Below, one piece after another: positions 1-10,204 of a DNA stretch of 64,000 nt. Position numbers and translations under genes: made by a program. Position 1 is the first letter of the stretch. The number at the start of each line of letters is the position of its first letter. The notes below the pieces were generated by a model. The model was not told where the DNA came from. It ran no database searches and saw only the letters and a list, made by a program, of their open reading frames with translations. The stretch covers positions 868,001-932,000 of the forward strand of contig OZ244833.1 in the NCBI GenBank assembly GCA_965220535.1, given 5' to 3'. This DNA is from HK1 sp965220535. GTDB lineage: Bacteria; Pseudomonadota; Gammaproteobacteria; HK1.

Positions 1-32
1 TTGGTCCCGGGAGAATTATATTCATAAGTCAT
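1..32 (-). CDS. Start of a minus-strand gene that leaves the window
   Basis: Only the first ten codons are visible (MTYEYNSPGT, then the edge). The start is credible because AAGGAG at 41-46 sits 8 bases upstream of the ATG and a near-consensus sigma70 promoter lies further upstream. The product cannot be identified from so little sequence. Confidence 0.6.
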   Translation of the reverse strand, partial: MTYEYNSPGT

Positions 33-436
33 GGCTTTGGCTCCTTTTGGCCAACTCAGATTTTATTCCATGTAGATATCATATCATTATCTCTCGTTTG
101 TGTCAATTTTTTGCAAGTTCAACCGCTTCCCGGGTATTGATACCGACCCATCTTTGAAAGAACTGCTTGGCAGCAGCATACGGGGTTGTATCTCGCGAAA
201 GGATCGAGGACAAAATACCCTTTTTCGGGTAGACGCTTTGTTACCAAGTGGTATGCAATTGAACGAAAATCCGCCAAAATCGCCCGATTATCCCGTCTGG
301 AGGCTCACCCGAGTATCGACAGCCACCGAAGACGCATACGCCCCCTTTCGAAAACAACGAGAACCCGAATCCCCCCGAGGCAAACAACCCCTTTGCCCAA
401 GCAAAGCGGGCGATACGAGCGAAGCCGACGAAGCCG
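33..436. other. Intergenic region between divergent genes
   Basis: The left third is AT-rich and holds the minus-strand promoter. From about 120 to 436 the composition returns to that of the chromosome. No reading frame in it resembles a protein family. It must also hold the promoter of the acyl-CoA synthetase gene on the plus strand, but no convincing boxes were seen for that. Confidence 0.5.
41..106 (-). promoter_or_regulatory. Sigma70 promoter and ribosome-binding site for the gene at the left edge
   Basis: On the minus strand a perfect -35 box TTGACA (101-106) is separated by exactly 17 bases from a -10 box TATGAT (78-83). The ribosome-binding site AAGGAG is at 41-46. The local DNA is clearly more AT-rich than its surroundings. 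A transcription start near position 71 is inferred from spacing. Confidence 0.7.
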
Positions 437-2668
437 ATGAACAACCCTCCCGACCCTTCCCGAAGCGACCCCGACGCCGGGCCCGATCGCTTCGACAACG
501 AGCGCTTCGCCCGTTTGCTGCGCCCTTCGAGCATCGCGCTCATCGGCGGACGCGAGGCGGCGCGGGTTGCCCGGCAATGCGACCGCTGGGGGTACGAGGG
601 GGAGATATTCCCGATACATCGGCAACGAGACGAAGTGGAAGGCCGACCGGCCTTTCGCTCGGTTCTCGATCTGCCACACCCTCCGGACGCCGCCTTCATC
701 GGGGTCAATCGCCATGCGGCGGTCGAAGTCGCCGCCGATCTCGCGCGCATCGGCGCCGGCGGCGCAATTTGCTACGCCTCCGGTTTCGGCGAAAGCGACG
801 ATACCGGCAAGGCCTTGCAAGACGGCTTGGTCGAAGCGGCGGGGGAGATGCCCTTGCTGGGCCCCAACTGCTACGGCCTGATCAACTTTCTCGACGGTGC
901 GCCGCTGTGGCCGGACCAGCACGGAGGGCGCAAACTCGATCCCGCCGATCGCGGGGTGGCCATCGTCACCCAATCCTCGAATATCGCCATCAGCCTGACG
1001 ATGCAAAGGCGCGGCCTGCCGATGGCATACCTCGTCACCGCCGGCAACCAAGCCGCGATCGGGCTTTCTCGGATCGCCCTCGCCCTTCTCGACGACGAGC
1101 GGGTCAGCGCGCTCGGCCTGCATATCGAGGGCTTCGATTCCGTGCGCGGCTTCGAGGCCTTGGCGCACAAAGCCCGCGAGCGACGCATCCCGGTGGTCGC
1201 CGTCAAAACCGGTCGCTCCGAGCGCGGGCGCAGCGCCAACCTCGGCCATACCGCATCCGTCGCCGGCTCCGACGCCGGGGCCGACGCCTTCTTGCGAAGA
1301 CTCGGCTTCGGCCGCGCCCTTGGCATCCCGGGGCTGATCGAGAGCCTCAAACTGCTGCATGTCCACGGCCCCTTGGCGGGATCCAAGATCGGCGCGATGT
1401 GCTGCTCCGGGGGAGAAGCCGCGCTTCTCTCCGACGCCTTCGAGCAAAGCAGGCTCGAACTCGCCGATATTTCGCCCGAACGAACCGCCGCGCTGCGCAA
1501 GACCGTCCACCCCTTGGTGCGCATCGCCAACCCTCTCGACTACCACACCTTCCATTGGGGAGATAGACAAGCGCTGGCCCGCACCTTCACCGCCTTCGCG
1601 GCCAACGCCTTCGACGCCTTGACCTTGGTGATCGACTTCCCGCGCACCGACCGCTGCGACGACGATGACTGGTGGATCGCGATCCGCGCCTTCCGAGACG
1701 CACTCGAATCATCGAAGGCAGTGGGAACGGTCGCCGCGACAGTGCCCGAAACCCTCTGCGAGGCAACCAGCGAGCGCCTGATCCGCGAAGGCATCGCCCC
1801 CTTGGCCGGAATCGACGAAGCCATCGGCGCCCTCGAATGCGCCGCCGAAATCGGAAAAAGCCTGAAAGCGCCGCCCCCGCCATCGATCTTGGACACCGAA
1901 GCGCCCGCCATACCGACATCCGCACCGCCCCTTCCGGCAGGGGATGCCGTCCTCGACGAGGCGGCGGCGAAGGCCCTTCTCGCGGCTTTTTCCCTTTCGA
2001 TCCCCGAAGGCGGGGTCGCCGAAAGCCCCGACGAAGCGCTGGCCATCGCCGAGGCGATCTTGAGCGATCCGAAACCGAGTGCTCCCGGTGCCTCCGGTAT
2101 CCTTGGCGCCCCCGCCTCGCCCTCGCCGCGCAACACGGTAGCGATCAAGGCTTTGGGCGTGGCACATAAAAGCGATGTCGGCGGCTTGGCTTTGGGGCTT
2201 TGCGAAGCCTCCGAGATCCGCGCCGCGGCCCACGCCTTGCTCTCGTCGAGCAAGCGCGTGCTCATCGAAGGGTGCCTGACCGGCGCGGTGGTCGAACTGC
2301 TCGTCGGAGTCCACCGCGACCCCCGCCTCGGCCCGCTGTTGACCATCGGCGCCGGCGGCGTCTTGGTCGAGTTGATGAGAGATCGGGCCACCTTGCTGCT
2401 GCCGACCGACGAGGAAGACGTGCGCCGCGCCCTCACCGGATTGCGCTGCGCCCCTTTGCTCTTCGGCTTTCGCGGCCGCCCGCCTGCGGATATCGACGCC
2501 GGAATCGAAGCCGTCCTCGCCATCGCCCGCTTCGCCAAAGCGTATGAAGCCCGCTTGCAAGAGATCGATATCAACCCCTTGGCCCTCTTCCCGCAAGGAC
2601 AAGGAGCGGTGGCTTTGGATGCGCTGATCCGCATCGGGCCTGCGACCTCGTCCGACCCGCCGGCCTAG
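437..2668 (+). CDS. ADP-forming acyl-CoA synthetase (acetate-CoA ligase family)
   Basis: Predicted to interconvert an acyl-CoA, ADP and phosphate with the free acid, CoA and ATP in the cytoplasm. The 743-residue protein has the full fused layout: an N-terminal CoA-binding Rossmann-type domain (about 25-155), two succinyl-CoA-ligase-like domains (about 170-480) and a C-terminal ATP-grasp domain (about 510-735). Visible family motifs are GHTASVAG in the CoA-ligase part, the SGGEAALLSDA stretch, HKSDVGG with the conserved His at the start of the ATP-grasp domain, and EIDINPL near the end. A low-complexity Pro/Ser/Ala segment (about residues 545-560) looks like an insertion just before the ATP-grasp domain. 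The acyl substrate cannot be read from sequence. It is monocistronic as far as seen. Confidence 0.85.
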   Translation: MNNPPDPSRSDPDAGPDRFDNERFARLLRPSSIALIGGREAARVARQCDRWGYEGEIFPIHRQRDEVEGRPAFRSVLDLPHPPDAAFIGVNRHAAVEVAADLARIGAGGAICYASGFGESDDTGKALQDGLVEAAGEMPLLGPNCYGLINFLDGAPLWPDQHGGRKLDPADRGVAIVTQSSNIAISLTMQRRGLPMAYLVTAGNQAAIGLSRIALALLDDERVSALGLHIEGFDSVRGFEALAHKARERRIPVVAVKTGRSERGRSANLGHTASVAGSDAGADAFLRRLGFGRALGIPGLIESLKLLHVHGPLAGSKIGAMCCSGGEAALLSDAFEQSRLELADISPERTAALRKTVHPLVRIANPLDYHTFHWGDRQALARTFTAFAANAFDALTLVIDFPRTDRCDDDDWWIAIRAFRDALESSKAVGTVAATVPETLCEATSERLIREGIAPLAGIDEAIGALECAAEIGKSLKAPPPPSILDTEAPAIPTSAPPLPAGDAVLDEAAAKALLAAFSLSIPEGGVAESPDEALAIAEAILSDPKPSAPGASGILGAPASPSPRNTVAIKALGVAHKSDVGGLALGLCEASEIRAAAHALLSSSKRVLIEGCLTGAVVELLVGVHRDPRLGPLLTIGAGGVLVELMRDRATLLLPTDEEDVRRALTGLRCAPLLFGFRGRPPADIDAGIEAVLAIARFAKAYEARLQEIDINPLALFPQGQGAVALDALIRIGPATSSDPPA

Positions 2669-2830
2669 GAACCGAGAGATCAGAGCCGAGAACCCACGAT
2701 TTGCAACATAAAATGCCCGCAGCACCGGCAGCCCGGCCGCGGCAAAGCGCATCCCCCGGACTCGCCGCCTCGATCCTGCGCCAGCGCACCCACGCTCCCG
2801 CACCCACGATCAGGAGAAAGAGAAAAGACC

Positions 2831-5800
2831 ATGACTTCCTTCGACGAGGTACTGAAAAAAATGCGAGCCGAGGCGCGCAATCGATCCGAACAAGGGCGCT
2901 TTTTCGAACTGCTGATGCGGCGCGTCCTGCCGCTGCTTCGGGAATACGATTTCGCCGATTCGAGAGTCTGGCTTTGGGAGGACTGGCCCGAGCGCGAGCG
3001 CCATAGCGGGCACGCGAGCCACGATCTCGGAATCGATTTGGTGGCCAAAGACCTAAGCGGAGCCTACTGGGCGATCCAATGCAAGTTTTTCGATGAAGAC
3101 ACCACGATTCAAAAGAGCTATCTCGACAGTTTCTTCAACGAAGTCGGCAAAGAGCCCTTCGACAAAGGCTTGATCGTCAGCGCCAACGACACTTGGAGCT
3201 CCAACGCGGAAAAAGCCTTGGAGGGCCGCACCAAACCCGTCATGCGCCTGCGCTTTCGCGACCTGGCCAAACGCTTCGATTGGGATGCCCTCTACCCCGA
3301 CAACACCCGCCTTCCGAGCCCCAAGGAACTTCGTCCCCGGCAAAAAGAAGCGCACGATAGAGTCATCGAGGCTTTCGAAAGCCACGATCGCGGGCGGCTG
3401 ATCATGGCTTGCGGCACCGGCAAAACCCTGACCTCCTTGCATATCGCGCAGTCGATGGTGCCCGAAGGCGGCAATATCCTGTTCCTCGTGCCCTCGATCG
3501 CCTTGATCTCCCAAAGCCTGCGCGAATGGGCGGACCAACAGGATCGACAAGCGGCAAAGATGCGCTATCTCGCAGTCTGCTCCGACGATCGGGTCGATGC
3601 GCAATCCGAAGATATCAAGTCCGGCGATCTGGCCGTGCCCGCCACCACGAACGCCGAGAGCATCGCCGCCGCTTCGGGCACCGGTGTCGAGCGAACCACC
3701 GTCGTCTTTTGCACCTATCAATCCTTAGACCGCATCCACGAGGCGCAAGCCTTGGGCGCCCCGACCTTCGACCTCGTCATCTGCGACGAAGCCCACCGCA
3801 CCACCGGCGTCGAAAACAACAAGGGCGAGCGCAGCCATTTCAGCCGCATCCTCGACGGCGACTACATCCGCGCCGCCAAACGCCTGTTCATGACCGCCAC
3901 CCCGAGGCTCTATTCCGAATCCGCCAAGGCCAAGGCGATGGAGCGAGAAGCCAAGACCTTCTCGATGGACGACGAAAGCCTCTATGGCCCCGAGTTCTAT
4001 CGCCTGAGTTTTTCCGACGCCGTCAAGGAGAAGATGCTCTGCGACTATCGCGTGTTGATACTGAGCGTCAGCGAGAACGCCAACGACATTCCCGAACTTG
4101 CCGATATCGATATCGACATCGACGAAAAGACCGACGACCGCGGCAAAATCGTCGGCTGCCACCGAGCGCTGCGCGACCGTGGGCGTCCTGAGAGCCTTTC
4201 TGGGGCTTTCTACGCGCCCTCCTTTACCACCTCTACCACTGCCCCCCCCCCCCCCCCCCCCCCACAGAATTTGAGGACCGAGCGCCTGAAAGCGCACCGA
4301 TGCGCCGTGCCGTCGCCTTCGCCAACCGCATAAACCATTCGCAAAAACTCGCCGAGACCTTCCAAGAGGTCGTTGCCAAAGTCGGCGAAAAACCCCGCCC
4401 CTTCGAAAGAGATTTCCTGGCCTGCCAAACCGAACACGTCGACGGCAAGATGTCGGCGCCGAAGCGCAACAAAGCCCTCGACTGGCTGCGCGAAGAACCC
4501 TCGAACAACGAACGCGGCGAGCCGATCTGCAAACTCCTCTTCAACGCCAAATGCTTGGGCGAGGGCGTGGATGTCCCGAGCCTCGACGCCGTGCTCTTCA
4601 TGCAGCCGCGCCAGTCGGAAATCGATATCGTCCAAGCCGTCGGCCGCGTGATGCGCACCGCCCCGGGCAAGGAATACGGCTACGTCATCGTGCCCGTGGT
4701 CGTCGACCCCAACGAAGATCCCGCCAAGGCCCTGTCCGGCTCGAACTACAAAGCGGTGTGGCAAGTGCTCAACGCCCTTCGAGCCCACGACGACCGCTTC
4801 CAATCGATCATCAACAAGATCGAACTCAACCACGCCAAACCCGAAAATATCCGACATATCGGCGTCGGCTTCGGCAAGGAGGACCAAGACTTCGCCGACG
4901 CCGTCGCGGAAGCGACCGTCATAGAGACGAAAAAAGCCGCCCAACTCGATCTCTGGGAACAGGTGATCTACGCCAAGATCGTCGACAAATGCGGGGAGCG
5001 GGAATATTGGGAGACTTGGGCCAAAGATATCGCCGATATCCACGGCGACCTCGTACGACGAATGGAGCGAGCCCGCGCCAAACCCGATATCGAACACACC
5101 TACCAAGGCTTCCTCGCCAGCGTCCGCGGCAATATCAACGAAGACCTGAGCGAAGAAGAAGCCACCTCGATGCTCGCGCAACACCTGCTGACCCGCGAAG
5201 TCTTCGACTCCCTCTTCCAAGACTACGCCTTCGCCAAAGCCAACCCCGTCTCGCAGGCGATGAACCAAGTCGTCGACCGCCTACGCGACGACCTCGATCA
5301 AAACCGACTCGACAACCTCCAAGGCTTTTACGATTCGGTCAAAAGCCGAGCCGCCGATATCGACAACGCCAAAGGAAGACAAAAAGTCATCATCGAGCTC
5401 TACGAGAAATTCTTCAAAACCGCCTTCCCCCGAGTCGCAAGCAGCTTGGGCATCGCCTATACCCCCATCGAAATCGTGGACTTCGTGCTCGCAAGCGCCG
5501 ACTACGCCCTACGCGCCGAGTTCGGACGCGGCCTTTCGGACGAAAACGTCCATATCATCGATCCCTTCACCGGCACCGGCTCCTTCATCAACCGCCTGAT
5601 CCAAAACCGAGACCTGATCCAGGACAAAGACTTGAAGCGTAAGTTCGATCACGAACTGCACGCCAACGAAATTCTGCTCCTGGCCTATTACATCGCCTCG
5701 GTGAATATCGAAGAAGCCTTCCACGGCCGCACGGGCGGGGATTACCGCCCCTTCCCCGGCATCGTCCTCACCGACACCTTCAACCTCTTCGAACGCGACG

Positions 5801-7671
5801 CCACCGGCACCGGCGAAATGTTCCCCGAAAACGACCAACGTCTGGCGCGCCAGCGCAAGGCACCGATACGGGTGATCGTGGGCAATCCGCCGTGGTCGAG
5901 GGGGCAGAAGTCGGAAAACGACAATGCCAAGAATCTCAACTACCCGAAGCTCGATGACAGCATCCGCAACAGCTATGCGGCCCGCTCCAAAGCGATCCTC
6001 AAAAACCAACTGTATGACAGCTATATACGTGCTTTTCGCTGGGCAAGCGATCGTTTGGGAAGCGAAGGTGTGATCGCTTTCGTCTCCCCTTCGGCGTGGA
6101 TCGACAAAGCCTTTGCCGAGGGAATGCGTGCCACTTTGGGAGAGGAATTCGACACTATCTGGACATTGAATCTGCGCGGGGATATCCGTAAAAACATGCT
6201 CTCCAAAGGCATGGCGCACGAGGGCGAAAATGTCTTCGGGAGTTCCAGCATGAACGGAGTCGCAATCACCGTGCTTGTGCGGCATAAGAACTCCGCTCGC
6301 GGTCAGATCCGCTATCGCGATATCGGCAACGATCTCTCGCGTAGGCAAAAGATCGATATCGTCACCGACGCTGGGCATCTCGGTCATATTGACTGGACCG
6401 CCATCACCCCAAACGCCGAACATGATTGGATCCATCAGCGCGACCCGCGTTTTCAACGCTTCAAAGCCTTGAGCGACAAGCAAGTCAAAATCGGCAAAGT
6501 GACACGGCCAACCACGATTTTCCTCAGTTATAGTCTTGGAGTAAGCACCAACAGAGATGCGTGGGTCTGCAATTTCAGTCACGTTAACCTAGCGAATAAC
6601 ATGAGAGGGATGATCGATTTTTATAATGAACAACTCGAAGCCTTCGCTTTAGCAATTCACGAGAATCCAAAACTTACACCCGACACATTTGTCAACAACG
6701 ATCCTACGAAAATCAGCTGGGATGAAGCACTCAAGAACGATTTGATGAGAGGAAAACATGGGATATTTAGCACAGACCGTATCCGGCTTGCCATCTACCG
6801 TCCCTTCTGCCTCCAACATCTCTATTTCGACCGGCAATTCAATGCAAGAGTCAGCCAACAGCCGCGTTATTTCCCGCAGGCCGATACCACCAATCGCATG
6901 ATCGTGGTACCAGGCATCGGCGCGAGTGCAGTCTGGTCACCGATGATCGTCAACCGCGTACCAAACCTTCACTTCTTGGATTCAGGCCAATGCTTCCCAC
7001 GTTATGTATGGAGCAAAGACGACCAACGCCAAGACAATATCACCGACACCGCCATCCGCGAATTCCGCACCCTAGTCAAAGACGATTCCCTGACCGGCGA
7101 CGACATCTTCGATTACGTCTACGGCATCCTCCACGCACCTGATTACCAACGCGAATTCGCCACCGATCTGAAAAAATCCCTCCCCCGCATTCCGATGCCC
7201 CAAGACGCCGCCCACTTCGAAGCCTTCCGCGACGCCGGCCACAAACTCGCCGAACTCCACCTGAACTTCGAAACCGGCCCCGAATACCCCTTGAACCTGC
7301 TGATCGACGGCGCCCCCGCCCTCCCCGGCCTCCCCGAAGAGGCAAGCCGCCAAGTCTCCAAAATGGCATGGCACAAACAACAGGGCAAAGAAGACCGCAC
7401 CCGCATCGTCTACAACGACCGCATCACCTTAGCCGGAATCCCCCAAGCCGCCTTGGACTACCAAGTCGCCGGCCGCCCCGCCCTACAATGGCTGATCGAA
7501 CGCTACCAAGTCAAAACCGACAAAGCCAGCGGCATCGAAAACAACCCCAACGACTGGATCACCGAACAAGGCGACCCCGAATGGCTGATCCACCACATCC
7601 AACGCATCGTGCACTTGAGCGTCGAAAGTGCTACAATCATCGACAACCTACCCCCGCCCTTTGAGAAATGA
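2831..7671 (+). CDS. Type ISP restriction-modification enzyme, frameshifted at a 22-C tract (probably phase-variable)
   Basis: A single-chain restriction-modification enzyme of the LlaGI/LlaBIII kind, about 1613 residues if read in frame. Order of domains: Mrr-like nuclease with GIDLVA and QCK catalytic motifs (about 40-130); helicase lobe 1 with Walker A ACGTGKT, box CDEAH and MTATP; helicase lobe 2 with GEGVDVPS and QAVGRVMRT; an N6-adenine methyltransferase with DPFTGTGSF and the NPPW box; then a C-terminal target-recognition region. Reading frame 2831-4333 ends with a run of prolines, and the continuation TEFEDRAPESAPM lies in another frame from 4264. With 22 C residues the two halves are out of frame; 20 or 23 would join them. 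Truncation would remove methylation and restriction together. Its stop overlaps the next start (ATGA). A homopolymer sequencing error is possible, but the tract is unusually long. Confidence 0.88.
4242..4263 (+). repeat. 22-base poly-C tract inside the type ISP enzyme gene
   Basis: An uninterrupted run of 22 C encodes a poly-proline linker between the two helicase lobes. It sets the frame: the upstream half is in frame 2 and the downstream half in frame 1, so the gene is OFF as sequenced and ON with 20 or 23 C. Tracts of this length are classical slipped-strand mispairing sites. Confidence 0.9.
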
Positions 7672-8507
7672 CTTTGAAAAAATCATGTCGTCTCATAATT
7701 GATTGGCTTGCAAGGCAATATGGCTGGGGTACAATTTTATCCAGCATTGCATTTGCCATCTCCGGAGCATGGTCACAGATGCCAAATGTCTTTAATGAGT
7801 ACCGTCCCGATGACTTTAAACTTTTCATTGCAATGGTCATCGCTCCTGTGCTAATCACTTTATTAGGTGTGGCTCGTTCCAAATCTTACGCGTACGAGAT
7901 TGATGACATCAACGAGAAAAACAAAAGTAATATTGATTTTTTCCAAAAAGAACTCCTTGATATAAGGAAGGAGGTGCTAAACGAACATTTGTGGGAAATC
8001 TCGGAAGAATTGAATTTCACCATGCAAGAGAGGATATGTATCTATCACTTTCTTGACGGGAAAAATGAATTTGAATGTATAGGTAGGTACTCGGCACATC
8101 CTGAATATCGAAAACCCTCAGCTCGCAGTCGCTATCCTCTCAAAACCGGCGTCATCGGTCATGTTTGGAATAATGGTGAATCAAATGGATTCACGAGAGA
8201 TGATAAATTTCCAGATCCAAAAACCAGAAAAGAATCCTACCTCAAATATCTTGAGAAAAAATATGGAATATCCCGTAAAGTAGCAAATCAATTTCGAATG
8301 AATTCAATCGATATCATTGCTGAAATTTTGCGTGATACGAAAAGCGAACCTGTCGCTGTCATCGTCTTTGAAAGCCAACGGAAGAATTTTCTTGACGAGA
8401 AAAATCTTGACTTTGGACACAAAAAAAGAAAAATTATTACTTTAATAGAGAATTTGAAAGAACAAAATCCCCCTGATCTTGAAACAGCGAGGGAGGTTAA
8501 TCTCTAA
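7668..8507 (+). CDS. Membrane protein with two N-terminal helices and a GAF-like domain
   Basis: A 279-residue protein with two hydrophobic segments (about residues 20-37 and 49-68), a short charged helix rich in Lys/Glu/Asn, and a cytoplasmic domain (about 110-265) whose pattern (ISEELN, YHFLDGK, RYPLKTGVIGHVWNNGE, PVAVIVFES) resembles GAF sensor domains. Its ATG overlaps the stop of the type ISP gene (ATGA) and its own stop overlaps the next ATG (TAATG), so the three genes should be translationally coupled. Base composition is distinctly AT-rich, as in acquired genes. The role is unknown. Given the Panacea protein that follows, it could be the toxin or membrane effector of a toxin-antitoxin pair, or a sensor for the restriction system. 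Confidence 0.7.
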   Translation: MTLKKSCRLIIDWLARQYGWGTILSSIAFAISGAWSQMPNVFNEYRPDDFKLFIAMVIAPVLITLLGVARSKSYAYEIDDINEKNKSNIDFFQKELLDIRKEVLNEHLWEISEELNFTMQERICIYHFLDGKNEFECIGRYSAHPEYRKPSARSRYPLKTGVIGHVWNNGESNGFTRDDKFPDPKTRKESYLKYLEKKYGISRKVANQFRMNSIDIIAEILRDTKSEPVAVIVFESQRKNFLDEKNLDFGHKKRKIITLIENLKEQNPPDLETAREVNL

Positions 8508-8971
8508 TGTCAAACCTAAAAGACATCATCGCCTACTATTGCGATCGGTATCCTCATAAGGATGAACTGTCCAAAGCGCGACTTACCAAAATGGTATACC
8601 TCGCCGATTGGAAATCTGCAATTACTCGGGGCGAGCAAATTTCAAATATCAAATGGATTTATAATCATTATGGTCCGTATGTAGATGATGTAACTCATGT
8701 CGCTCAGAGCGATCCTCTTTTTCATGTCGAATCGACTACTAATATGTTTGGCAAAGATAAGGAAGTCGTGCGCTTACGTTCCGAAAACTATACTCCGTTC
8801 CTAACCGAGGATGAAAAGCGTATCCTAGATCATATAATCAAGGTCACCCATACGAGATACTGGAATGACTTCATGGAACTTGTTTATTCGACGTATCCCA
8901 TTATTAAAAGCGAAAAATACACGGATCTGGATTTGGTTAAATTTGCTAAAGAATACAAAAACTCAGAGTGA
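8507..8971 (+). CDS. Panacea-domain (DUF4065, SocA-like) protein, possible antitoxin
   Basis: A 154-residue protein with the Panacea/DUF4065 signature: LTKMVYLADW followed by IKWIYNHYGPYVDDV, then a C-terminal helical part. Panacea domains are known as promiscuous antitoxins and are also found in SocA-type proteolytic adaptors. It is the last gene of the operon type ISP enzyme - membrane GAF-like protein - Panacea, with start and stop overlapping (TAATG). AT-rich like its upstream neighbour. The inferred role is to neutralise the membrane protein encoded just upstream; this is not shown by the sequence alone. Confidence 0.75.
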   Translation: MSNLKDIIAYYCDRYPHKDELSKARLTKMVYLADWKSAITRGEQISNIKWIYNHYGPYVDDVTHVAQSDPLFHVESTTNMFGKDKEVVRLRSENYTPFLTEDEKRILDHIIKVTHTRYWNDFMELVYSTYPIIKSEKYTDLDLVKFAKEYKNSE

Positions 8972-9277
8972 CGATAAATAGTAAATTCCCCGCCCCCAGG
9001 TTCTTTGAGACGCTACTTAAAATCTGATCATAATAAATAACGGATGGACTTCACAATGAAGAAAAATTTCAACCATAGGATGATCCGCACCCAAAAAAAG
9101 AGGGAATGGAGTATTTACTGACTAGGTAATATACGGGGTTTCTGATAGCATAAAATTCTTCGTCGTGGTATCGAGCAGAAGCTAACCTTCCCTTTTCCAC
9201 CTTCTCGCCCACCAGTACTTTCTCTTGGTCGTTATCATCCATTACCAAAGGGCGGCGAGAGACATCGGTAATCAATC
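8972..9277. other. Intergenic region between the defence operon and murU
   Basis: AT-rich at its left end, with no obvious terminator hairpin. A 68-codon frame on the minus strand (9069-9275) starts back-to-back with murU, but it shows no recognisable family and no ribosome-binding site, so I do not call it. Confidence 0.4.
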
Positions 9278-9295
9278 ATGTTCGACAATCCTGCG

Positions 9296-10072
9296 ATGAA
9301 AGCGATGATCCTTGCTGCCGGGCGTGGGGAGCGGATGGGTGATTTGACCTTGGAAACGCCCAAGCCCTTGTTGGAGGTGGCGGGGGTTTCGTTGATCGAA
9401 TATCAGATTCGGCGTTTGCAGCGGGCGGGGTTTCGCGAGATCGTCGTCAATCTCGCTTGGCTCGGGGAGCGAATCGCCGAACGCTTGGGCGATGGTTCTC
9501 GTTTGGGGGTGAGGATCGTCTATTCCCGCGAGCCCGAGGGTGCGCTCGATACCGGCGGCGGAATCAAGCGAGCGTTGCCTCTGCTGGGGAAGGAGGATTT
9601 CGTGGTGATCAACGCCGATCTATGGACCGACTATCCCTTCGAGCGTTTGCGCCGAGGGGCAGGCAAAGGCGATGCTTGCATCGTCTTGGTCGATAACCCG
9701 CCTCACCATCCGCAGGGGGATTTCGGTTTCTTGCCCGAGGCGATATCGAAAGAGAAGGATAATCAACGAGCCGAACGAGATGAAGCGCAAGCGGCAGCCG
9801 AGATCGTGCGGGGGATGGCAACCGAAGCCGACGATGCCAAGCGTTTGACCTTCAGCGGGATCGGCCGCTATTCGCCTCGAATCTTCGCTGCCAACCCGGA
9901 AGAAAGACTTCCTTTGTCGGCGATCCTCCGAGATGCGATCCGAGAGGGAAGCGTCCATGCAGAGCGCTATCGAGGAGAATGGGTCGATATCGGAACTCCC
10001 GACCGTCTGGCGGCTATCGATCGAAGGATACGACGCGAGATATCATTGGGGACGAAGAGCGATATCCGATAA
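9296..10072 (+). CDS. murU: N-acetylmuramate-1-phosphate uridylyltransferase MurU
   Basis: Nucleotidyltransferase of peptidoglycan recycling: converts MurNAc-1-phosphate and UTP to UDP-MurNAc, bypassing de novo synthesis. It starts with the family signature MKAMILAAGRGERM and continues with TPKPLLEVAG, GALDTGGGIKRAL and VINADLWTDYPF; FSGIGRYSP and WVDIGTPDRL are near the end. An in-frame ATG at 9278 would add six residues; 9296 is chosen because the family begins there. About 35 charged residues (roughly QGDFGFLPEAISKEK onward to LTFSGIG) are inserted where relatives have a short loop. The partner kinase gene amgK, usually adjacent, lies 20 kb away at 29834. Confidence 0.85.
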   Translation: MKAMILAAGRGERMGDLTLETPKPLLEVAGVSLIEYQIRRLQRAGFREIVVNLAWLGERIAERLGDGSRLGVRIVYSREPEGALDTGGGIKRALPLLGKEDFVVINADLWTDYPFERLRRGAGKGDACIVLVDNPPHHPQGDFGFLPEAISKEKDNQRAERDEAQAAAEIVRGMATEADDAKRLTFSGIGRYSPRIFAANPEERLPLSAILRDAIREGSVHAERYRGEWVDIGTPDRLAAIDRRIRREISLGTKSDIR

Positions 10073-10204
10073 AAAATCGAATGAAGTTTGACCGAAAGAT
10101 CGCTTCTATGATATTTCTGCTGCACTGATAAAACGAACTGATGATTCGCTCCGTATCAGATATACTGTCAATATCCTGAACTATCTGAATGCAGGAGATG
10201 AATG

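Noticed and set aside
100..1570. Long frames on both strands overlapping the acyl-CoA synthetase gene
   Set aside because: They are Arg/Pro/Ser-rich shadow frames of a GC-rich gene with no family features.
4300..7671. Downstream half of the type ISP gene as an independent methyltransferase gene from ATG 4300
   Set aside because: It begins in the middle of the helicase second lobe, has no ribosome-binding site, and the upstream half ends exactly at the poly-C tract; one switchable gene explains both.
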